Shown: positions 1-5,508 of the stretch, one piece after another | How positions within the stretch are numbered: the first letter of the stretch is position 1 | Layout: each line of letters starts with the position of its first letter | Assembly (NCBI GenBank): GCA_902799855.1 | Contig: CADCCA010000028.1 | Location: 1-12,249 of the forward strand | Direction: 5' to 3' | Source: an uncultured Erysipelotrichaceae bacterium | GTDB taxonomy: Bacteria > Bacillota_I > Bacilli_A > RFN20 > CAG-826 | DNA length: 12,249 nucleotides | Made by a program: the position numbers and the translations under genes | Notes under the pieces: model-generated | What the model was told of the DNA's origin: nothing | What the model saw: the letters and a program-made list of their open reading frames with translations, nothing else | Databases searched by the model: none

Positions 1-1
1 C

Positions 2-343
2 CGTTTGTTTAGAAGAGTGAGAGACTTTGCTAACTACGCTGGTAAAGACCACATTACTGTCAACGATGCATTACAAGCACTCAAGGCTTTGAAAGTTGAC
101 GAACTAGGCTTAGATGACGTTGATATTCGTTATTTAAGAACCGTCATTGAAAGATTCAAAGGCGGACCAGTTGGTTTAGACACTTTAGCGAGCGCCATCG
201 GTGAAGAAATTGACAATTTAGAAGATGTCTATGAACCGTATCTACTACAAATTGGCATGATTGATAGAACAGCCCGTGGTAGAATGGCGACCGATAAAGC
301 TTATAAGCACTTACAGATTGTCCATCAAGAAAAATTGTTTTAA
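2..343 (+). CDS. ruvB: Holliday junction branch-migration helicase RuvB, C-terminal fragment
   Basis: This is the 3' end of ruvB; the 5' part, including the AAA+ ATPase core, lies before the window. RuvB forms hexameric rings that, with RuvA, drive branch migration of Holliday junctions in recombinational repair. The visible 113 residues cover the end of the small ATPase subdomain (RLFRRVRDFANYAG) and the DNA-binding winged-helix domain. Family-typical stretches are visible: VDELGLDDVD, FKGGPVGLDTLA, EDVYEPYLLQ and the closing RTARGRMAT. In most RuvB proteins the last motif reads RTPRGR, so Pro is replaced by Ala here, a mild change. The frame is open from base 2; the first possible start codon (TTG at 5) is internal and is not a real start. 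The gene ends with TAA and is followed by a strong terminator, so it closes its transcription unit. Confidence 0.95.
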   Translation, partial: RLFRRVRDFANYAGKDHITVNDALQALKALKVDELGLDDVDIRYLRTVIERFKGGPVGLDTLASAIGEEIDNLEDVYEPYLLQIGMIDRTARGRMATDKAYKHLQIVHQEKLF

Positions 344-370
344 CAATTTTATTTATTAAGATTTTATATT

Positions 371-399
371 GAACAAGGCAAGCCTTGTTCTTTTATTTT
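371..399 (+). terminator. Rho-independent terminator of the ruvB unit
   Basis: GAACAAGG and CCTTGTTC form an 8-bp perfect stem around a CAAG loop (the innermost C and G could also pair). The T-rich tail TTTTATTTT follows directly. It lies 27 bases after the ruvB stop. The other strand has no comparable T tract, so it should act in the + direction only. Confidence 0.85.
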
Positions 400-421
400 G
401 CTTCATATTCGTATAAATGTG

Positions 422-450
422 TTGAATTACTTATGTAATTAAGGTATATT
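422..450 (+). promoter_or_regulatory. Putative sigma-A-type promoter for secDF
   Basis: TTGAAT (422-427, 4/6 to the -35 consensus) and TATATT (445-450, 5/6 to the -10 consensus) are separated by exactly 17 bases. Transcription would be expected to start near 457-459, on or just before the ATG at 459. The site lies between the ruvB terminator and secDF, where a promoter is required. Based on consensus matching only. Confidence 0.6.
425..440 (+). promoter_or_regulatory. Inverted repeat in the secDF promoter spacer (candidate operator)
   Basis: AATTAC-TTAT-GTAATT is a perfect 6-bp inverted repeat with a 4-base centre. It occupies almost the whole spacer between the -35 and -10 elements. A repressor bound here would block RNA polymerase. 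In A+T-rich DNA such repeats also arise by chance, so this is a candidate only. Confidence 0.3.
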
Positions 451-458
451 ATTTAACG

Positions 459-3167
459 ATGTCGCTTTATGCGAATGCGTACACACGTAACATGGAGGAT
501 AGAATATGCGCGCTATTAATGGTTGGAGGGACATTTGCGTCCGTCGTTACCAGAACTCAAAGTAATATCGAATTCAGTTCCTTAGGTGGAAAAGAATTAG
601 TTTTCCGTATCAACGGTAAAGATGATGATAAAAATATCGATTACAACTACACATTCAGTGATCGTGAAGCTGTCACAGAAATCGCGGGAATTATGGAGTC
701 TAGATTAAAGACCGCCAACATCACCCGTTATCAAGTTGAAACACAAGGCTATGATACCATCAAAGTCACCTTCGTCGGTGATTCTGATCGTGAATACAAC
801 ATCATTCAAAATTACTTAACATTCGACGCCACATTGGCGCTCTCTAACTCAAAAGATAACGTTGCTTATGCTGAAGAGTTCTTAACAACTGGTAAAAAGG
901 CTTACTTAGAAATTACCAGTGGTTATCCACAAATCATTATTCCAATCGATAGTGAAAACGAAAGATTCAAAGCCGTTTATGAAGAAGCCAAGAAGATGGC
1001 GGAAGACGGTGAAGGTGAAGTCGTTGATGAACACGATGAGGAAGAAGAGGAAGGGGAAGAACACGATCACCAAACCCATGCATATTTATACCTTTGGTAT
1101 AACTATGTCAAAGAATACTATTCATATTCCAAAATGCAAGAAGATGAAAACATTAAGAATAAAGTCTTAATGACATTCGATTCTGCTGATCCATTCTCTG
1201 ATGAAAGCCATACCGCTTTAAGAGCAGTTGTCGCTCCAAGTGATGCTAGCGAAAATGGTACAGTTTCTGCTGAAAGCTTAAAACTCGCTTATCAAAACGC
1301 TAGATACTACGTCAACCTTCTTAACGCTGAATCATTAAATTACTACGTCACATTCTTATTCTCCCAAAGAGCTGATGTCATGGTGGAAAACCTCCTTGAT
1401 CATAGCGGCGAAATTGAGACACTTGCTTGGAGCAGAACCTTCATTGCGACAATTTGCGCAGTGGTAGTTGTCTCATTATTACTCGTTTATTTCTATCGCT
1501 TAGGCGCATTAAGCATCGCGACAACCTCCATCGTTGCGACATTCTTCGGCTTATTATTCATCGTCACATTAGGCGCTGAATTCAATATTGCGGGTATAAT
1601 TGGCTTAGCCTCATTAGCCTTAACAAGCGTCATCTCTGGCATTATCTATTTAAATAAATTTAAAGAAGAATGCTACCGTGGCCGTTCTTTAAAGAAAGCT
1701 AATGCTGAAGGTGCCAAGAAAGCCATCCTTCCAGTCGTTGATGTCCATGTCGTTTTAGTTGCTCTTGGTGTGGCTTGCTACCTTTTAGGTGGTGCAATTA
1801 TGAAGAGCTTTGCCGTCAGCGCTATCCTCGGCGGTTTAGTCTCATTAGTCTTAAACCTCGTTGGTTTACGTGGCTTAATGTGGCTCGTTACTAATGAACA
1901 AGGCTTAAATAACCGTTACGATTTATTCGATATTTCTAAAGATCAAGTGCCAAACGCTCTTGAAGAAGAAAAACAAAAATACTATGGTGCTAATGCTGAT
2001 AAAGATTACACCAAACACAAAAAGCCAATTGCTATTGCGGCTTTAGTCTTATTTGTCGCTTCCATCGCTGGTTTAATCACCTTTGGTGCGATGAATAAAG
2101 GTGCAGTTTATGGCACAACCTCACCATATAACAACAGTGAAGTTTATATCGAATACACATCTGATACGTCAGATATCTCCGCTTTAAAGAATCAAACTAA
2201 AGGCGAACTCGATAAGATTTTAGAAGAAGCTAAGATCGGTGAAAACAAATTATCAACATACGCAACTATTGTTGAACCACTCACAGAAGTGGCCAGCCGT
2301 GAAGAGCAAACCAATAGTGGTATGAATACCGTCTATTATTCCTATTATTTACTCGACTTCAATATGCCATTAGAAAATCGTAATTCCAAAGGCGAAATCG
2401 AATCATACAAAGTCATTACTTATAATGGTGTTGATACACCAGCTGACGAATTCTTTGATAGAGAAGAACTCAATACACTTGGCTTATCATTAAATATCAA
2501 CGTCAATGTTTCCTTAAAGGATACAGTGAGAGTGAACGCTGACCAACCAGACTTCGCTTCCTTAATCTTAGCGACCTCTGTTGCTACAGCCATTGCCAGT
2601 GTCTATCTCTTACTCCGTTACCGCTTATCTCGCGGTTTAGCTAGCTTAATTATCACTGTTTTAACAGTCGGTATCAGCGCTGGTATCTTCTCATTATTAC
2701 ATTTCTTACCAGTTACTTCCTATGTCAGTGTGGCCTTACCATTCATCGCTTTATTCACATTCGCGATTGGTATCATTTACATGAACAAAGAAAGAGAAAT
2801 GGTGCTTGAAGATAGAACAAGAGACAATTCTGTTGAAAACAGAAACAATATGATGAAGAGAGCCATTGCCATTTCTTCTACACCAATGGTCATTAGCTTC
2901 ATTATCGCTTTATACCTCGGTGTTAACTTCTTTGGCTTTATGCCTGCTAATGTTTCATGGATCTTCTTATTAGTCATCTTGGGCGTTTCCCTTGGCATCG
3001 CTTTAGTCCTCACATTATTTGGACCATGCGCACAAGTATTCTTTAAATTGTTCTCCAAGGTCAACATTTCTAGACCAAAACTCAACAAGAAGAAAAAAGC
3101 TCGTCCAGTTCGTGTTAAGAAATCAGCAGAACCTGAAGAAGCAATCTTTATTGGTATCAATGATTAA
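459..3167 (+). CDS. secDF: Protein translocase subunit SecDF (fused SecD and SecF)
   Basis: SecDF is an RND-family membrane protein that helps SecYEG export proteins, pulling the chain outward using the ion gradient. The open frame is 902 codons. It shows a short hydrophobic segment (about 17-31), an external P1-type domain (about 45-320) beginning SSLGGKELVF, and a SecD membrane block of five segments (about 327-475). A cytoplasmic linker follows, then TM7 (about 522-543), an external P4-type domain (about 550-695), a SecF membrane block of five segments (about 700-858) and a Lys-rich tail (KKKKARPVRVKK). The total of 12 membrane segments fits the family. Oddities: the conserved DLxGG keeps only its GG, the membrane Asp residues used for proton transfer appear replaced, and residues 181-208 form an acidic, His-containing stretch. 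The start is uncertain: ATG 459 lies at the expected transcription start and has no ribosome-binding site, while the best such site serves ATG 506 in another frame. The product call is firm; the N-terminus is not. Confidence 0.9.
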   Translation: MSLYANAYTRNMEDRICALLMVGGTFASVVTRTQSNIEFSSLGGKELVFRINGKDDDKNIDYNYTFSDREAVTEIAGIMESRLKTANITRYQVETQGYDTIKVTFVGDSDREYNIIQNYLTFDATLALSNSKDNVAYAEEFLTTGKKAYLEITSGYPQIIIPIDSENERFKAVYEEAKKMAEDGEGEVVDEHDEEEEEGEEHDHQTHAYLYLWYNYVKEYYSYSKMQEDENIKNKVLMTFDSADPFSDESHTALRAVVAPSDASENGTVSAESLKLAYQNARYYVNLLNAESLNYYVTFLFSQRADVMVENLLDHSGEIETLAWSRTFIATICAVVVVSLLLVYFYRLGALSIATTSIVATFFGLLFIVTLGAEFNIAGIIGLASLALTSVISGIIYLNKFKEECYRGRSLKKANAEGAKKAILPVVDVHVVLVALGVACYLLGGAIMKSFAVSAILGGLVSLVLNLVGLRGLMWLVTNEQGLNNRYDLFDISKDQVPNALEEEKQKYYGANADKDYTKHKKPIAIAALVLFVASIAGLITFGAMNKGAVYGTTSPYNNSEVYIEYTSDTSDISALKNQTKGELDKILEEAKIGENKLSTYATIVEPLTEVASREEQTNSGMNTVYYSYYLLDFNMPLENRNSKGEIESYKVITYNGVDTPADEFFDREELNTLGLSLNINVNVSLKDTVRVNADQPDFASLILATSVATAIASVYLLLRYRLSRGLASLIITVLTVGISAGIFSLLHFLPVTSYVSVALPFIALFTFAIGIIYMNKEREMVLEDRTRDNSVENRNNMMKRAIAISSTPMVISFIIALYLGVNFFGFMPANVSWIFLLVILGVSLGIALVLTLFGPCAQVFFKLFSKVNISRPKLNKKKKARPVRVKKSAEPEEAIFIGIND
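494..508 (+). promoter_or_regulatory. Strong Shine-Dalgarno plus ATG out of frame with secDF
   Basis: GGAGG (494-498) stands 7 bases before ATG (506-508), an ideal arrangement. This ATG opens a frame of only 19 codons (stop TAA at 563-565) that is not the secDF frame. It may be chance, a short leader peptide, or the genuine secDF start with a one-base error or frameshift shortly downstream. In the secDF frame the codon nearest the same site is ATA at 504, a very rare initiator. Confidence 0.4.
999..1079 (+). other. Acidic, His-containing low-complexity insert within SecDF P1 region
   Basis: This segment encodes about residues 181-207 of the SecDF frame. It is dominated by Glu and Asp with four His residues (core EHDEEEEEGEEHDHQTHA). 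It lies in the region predicted to face outside the membrane. Runs of GAA/GAG/GAT make the DNA locally repetitive. Acidic-His stretches of this kind can bind divalent metals, but nothing here proves that; it may simply be a flexible loop. Confidence 0.6.
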
Positions 3168-3171
3168 TGTC

Positions 3172-3203
3172 AAAGGCTGCTTAAATTAGCGGCCTTTATT
3201 TAT
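3172..3203 (+). terminator. Probable intrinsic terminator after secDF
   Basis: AAAGGCTGC and GCGGCCTTT form a 9-bp stem with one G-U pair around an 8-base loop (TTAAATTA), followed by the modest T-rich tail ATTTAT. It begins 5 bases after the secDF stop. The tail is interrupted by A residues, so termination is probably partial. That would let some transcripts run on into recJ, for which no convincing promoter is visible. Confidence 0.6.
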
Positions 3204-3211
3204 CTATAAAT

Positions 3212-4774
3212 ATGGAAAGTTTATTTAATCGCTTATTAGCCTATTATCACATTAACGAAGAAGATTACGCTCTTTTAACTATGGACGTTAATGAAGATAA
3301 CTTTGCTAGCGGACATAGTTTTAAGCAAATGGAACAATGCGTCCAGATTGTTAAAGATGCAATGGCGGCTAATAAAAAGATTTTCATTTATGGAGATTAT
3401 GACGCTGATGGCATCATGTCAGTCTCCATTTTGGCGAAAATGTTTAAGATGTTAAACTATCCGGTTGCCTATCATATTCCTAATCGATACACTGACGGTT
3501 ATGGCTTAAACCTACAAAGAAGCCAGGAAATCGTCGAAAACGGCTACGAGTTACTCATTACTGTCGATAACGGAATCACGGCCTTCGAGGGCATAGAATA
3601 CGCGAAAAATCACGGTTTACAAGTTTTAGTGTTCGATCACCATCAACCAGGAGAAGTTTTACCTGCTTGTGATGGCATTTTACACCCATCTGTCTCAGAG
3701 TTTGGTGAGACTGCGACAAGTGCGGGTTTTGTGACTTTTATGTTCACGAGAAGTTTCCTTGGATATTTCGATTACCATCTCGCAACGCTTGCCTCAATTT
3801 CATTGGTCTCAGATATGATGCCACTTGTCTCATATAACCGAAATCTTTTGAGACTTTTAATCAAAGAATACGATAATCATCCTTCTTTAAGCGTTGATTT
3901 GTTAAAAGAAAAAGATCCATTTAACGAAGTGACAATCGGTATGAGAATCGCTCCTAAAATCAATGCGATTGGTCGCTTAATCGATGAAGATATCTTATTA
4001 TCAAGAACCGTGGAATTCTTCGTCAGTGATGACCAAGATTTGCTTTTAAACTACAACGAATGGATTAATCAAATCAATTTAGAAAGAAAAGAAGTCACAA
4101 AAGAAGCGGTGGAGAATAGTAAAGATATCGATGTCGAAGCTCCTGCCATTATCGGAGTCATCGCACAAAAAGAAGGCATCATCGGTCTTATCGCTAATAA
4201 CTTTGTTAAAAAGTATCATAAACCAACTATTATCTTCGCTCTTGATTCAACTGGCGAAGTGTATAAAGGTTCTGCCCGTTCTCCAGAAGGCTTGAATATT
4301 GTCGATACATTTGCTAAACTCGGCGATTATTTAGAAGCCTATGGTGGCCACGCTATGGCGGGAGGTTGCTCTGTTAAAAAAGAGAACTTTGAAGCCTTCA
4401 AAAAAGCTTTTATTGAGATTGCTAGAGACACAAAAGTTGTTAAGCAAGAAGTAACAACGATTCCTCTATATATTAATGAAATTACTTTAGAAAACTACGA
4501 ATTAATCAAATCATTTTCACCTTTTGGTGAAAGTTGGGCTTCTCCGTGCTTTTCTTTACCAAGAATTAGAGTTGCTTCATTAATGTATTCGAGAGATAGC
4601 CAACACATTTTGACAAGCATTGGTAACAGCGCTCGTCTTACTGGTTTTTATTTCTCAAAGGAGAAAATGTCAGAGTATCAATTCGTTGATATGCTAGGCA
4701 CGCTTCGTTTATCAACTTATTACAATAAAACAACTGTCGAATTCCTGATTAATGAAATTAATGAAACTAAATAA
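3212..4774 (+). CDS. recJ: Single-stranded-DNA-specific 5'-3' exonuclease RecJ
   Basis: RecJ degrades single-stranded DNA from the 5' end in recombination, mismatch and base-excision repair, using Mn2+/Mg2+ bound by DHH-family motifs. The 520-residue product has the DHH catalytic motifs in order: GDYDADG (61-67), VDNG (118-121), DHH (142-144), HPS (158-160) and SDMMPL (200-205). MRIAPKINAIGR follows (244-255). The DHHA1 domain carries SARSPEGLNI (364-373) and GGHAMAGG (378-385). SPFGE (436-440) marks the C-terminal OB-fold region. The length is at the short end for RecJ, without the C-terminal extension of some Bacillus forms. All catalytic residues I can place are present. ATG 3212 is the first start and gives a normal N-terminus, but no Shine-Dalgarno precedes it. 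The inverted repeat TATTTAT-CT-ATAAATA (3197-3212) reaches its first base. Transcription may depend on read-through from secDF. The lipoprotein gene follows closely. Confidence 0.95.
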   Translation: MESLFNRLLAYYHINEEDYALLTMDVNEDNFASGHSFKQMEQCVQIVKDAMAANKKIFIYGDYDADGIMSVSILAKMFKMLNYPVAYHIPNRYTDGYGLNLQRSQEIVENGYELLITVDNGITAFEGIEYAKNHGLQVLVFDHHQPGEVLPACDGILHPSVSEFGETATSAGFVTFMFTRSFLGYFDYHLATLASISLVSDMMPLVSYNRNLLRLLIKEYDNHPSLSVDLLKEKDPFNEVTIGMRIAPKINAIGRLIDEDILLSRTVEFFVSDDQDLLLNYNEWINQINLERKEVTKEAVENSKDIDVEAPAIIGVIAQKEGIIGLIANNFVKKYHKPTIIFALDSTGEVYKGSARSPEGLNIVDTFAKLGDYLEAYGGHAMAGGCSVKKENFEAFKKAFIEIARDTKVVKQEVTTIPLYINEITLENYELIKSFSPFGESWASPCFSLPRIRVASLMYSRDSQHILTSIGNSARLTGFYFSKEKMSEYQFVDMLGTLRLSTYYNKTTVEFLINEINETK

Positions 4775-4795
4775 ATAATGTGTCATACTAATGCT

Positions 4796-5443
4796 ATGAA
4801 AAAATCATTTTTATTACTCGTTCCATTGATGGCTTTACTGGTGGCTTGTGGAGAATTAAAGCTCGGTTTTACTAGTGATTCCCACGATGCTGGTATGGCG
4901 GGATCAAATAATAATAGTCAAGTCGTTGTTGATAAATACACATACTATTCTGGCGATGAAATCGATATCGAAGGTAAGAGCGTTGTGCATTTTACTTTTG
5001 ATAAATCAAAAACCGATTCTGACCTCAAAAAAGATGATCTTGTCTCAATTATAAATGTCGATAATGAGACTTTTGAATATACCATTGATGATGCACTTAA
5101 TATTGGCCGCAAAGAAAGTATTGGCCTATTCATCGGCGCGGATTCAACTTATGTTGATGGTCATTTAACAATCTCTTCGTCTCAGGCTGTTAAATATGTC
5201 GTTATTAAAGCTCGTAAGTACTATTATTCTTCTAATTCTTGGAACGAAGATAGTGTGACCATTGATAGTGATGTTGCAATCGCTGTTAATAGTTCAAAAT
5301 ACATCAAACTAACAAGCGAAAAAGACGAAAACGGAATTCCAAAAGTGACGGAATGCCGCTTTAACGCGCAAGAAAAGAATCAAATCGAAATAAAAGTTGG
5401 CCCTAGAAGAGCTTTTATAGAAGATATCGCCCTTTATTTCTAA
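4796..5443 (+). CDS. Small predicted lipoprotein, function unknown
   Basis: I do not recognise a named family. The 215-residue product starts with a clear lipoprotein signal peptide: MKK, a hydrophobic core, then the lipobox LVAC with Cys18. The mature protein should therefore be lipid-anchored on the outer face of the membrane. A Ser/Asn/Asp-rich spacer (about 25-42) follows. The remainder is rich in alternating beta-strand-like stretches, for example HLTISSSQAVKYVVIKARKY and NQIEIKVGPR, ending in IEDIALYF. This suggests a beta-sandwich, perhaps a binding module, but that is inference from pattern only. Besides Cys18 there is one other Cys (187). The start was set at 4796 rather than the in-frame ATG at 4778 because only the later start gives a proper signal peptide; neither has a Shine-Dalgarno. 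It begins 21 bases after recJ and is probably co-transcribed with it. Confidence 0.85.
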   Translation: MKKSFLLLVPLMALLVACGELKLGFTSDSHDAGMAGSNNNSQVVVDKYTYYSGDEIDIEGKSVVHFTFDKSKTDSDLKKDDLVSIINVDNETFEYTIDDALNIGRKESIGLFIGADSTYVDGHLTISSSQAVKYVVIKARKYYYSSNSWNEDSVTIDSDVAIAVNSSKYIKLTSEKDENGIPKVTECRFNAQEKNQIEIKVGPRRAFIEDIALYF

Positions 5444-5459
5444 ATATTTTTGCATTTTT

Positions 5460-5476
5460 ATTGTTTTAAAAACAAT
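5460..5476 (+). promoter_or_regulatory. Inverted repeat over the -35 of the exporter promoter (candidate operator)
   Basis: ATTGTTTT-A-AAAACAAT is a perfect 8-bp inverted repeat around one base. It covers the -35 element TTGTTT at 5461-5466. It has no GC stem or following T tract, so it is not a terminator. A dimeric repressor site in front of a drug-type exporter would be unsurprising, but no regulator gene is in the window. Confidence 0.35.
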
Positions 5477-5488
5477 TTGTGCTATTAT
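5461..5488 (+). promoter_or_regulatory. Putative promoter for the ABC exporter operon
   Basis: TTGTTT (5461-5466, 4/6) and TATTAT (5483-5488, 5/6) are separated by 16 bases. The -10 is preceded by TGC at 5480-5482, giving an extended -10 (TGnTATTAT). Transcription should start near 5495, leaving a leader of about 14 bases that contains the ribosome-binding site. Confidence 0.6.
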
Positions 5489-5498
5489 CACAAGCATT

Positions 5499-5502
5499 AA
5501 GG
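5499..5502 (+). promoter_or_regulatory. Ribosome-binding site deciding the first exporter start
   Basis: AAGG lies 6 bases before ATG 5509. The frame is also open from GTG 5479, but that codon overlaps the promoter -10 region and has no ribosome-binding site, so 5509 is preferred. Confidence 0.6.
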
Positions 5503-5508
5503 TACTTT

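Noticed and set aside
469..565. VemP/SecM-like or ApdA-like arrest peptide ahead of secDF
   Set aside because: The two short frames here (16 and 19 codons) have no signal sequence or known arrest motif and overlap secDF; known secretion-monitoring leaders are much longer and secreted.
919..1170. Open frame of 83 codons in another forward frame inside secDF
   Set aside because: It is a Lys/Met-rich shadow of the Glu/Asp-rich stretch of SecDF, with no ribosome-binding site.
2777..3160. Open frame of 127 codons on the reverse strand inside secDF
   Set aside because: It lies wholly opposite the well-supported SecF half, has no recognisable product or promoter, and its composition mirrors the sense-strand codons.
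4778..4795. Earlier in-frame ATG for the lipoprotein
   Set aside because: It would put MCHTNA before MKK and spoil a textbook signal peptide; no ribosome-binding site supports it.
5479..5508. GTG start upstream of the first exporter gene
   Set aside because: It overlaps the promoter -10 region and would be untranscribed if the promoter is right; ATG 5509 has AAGG at good distance.
5489..5508. BmrB-like leader attenuator controlling the exporter pair
   Set aside because: The predicted leader is only about 14 bases, too short for a leader peptide and alternative hairpins.
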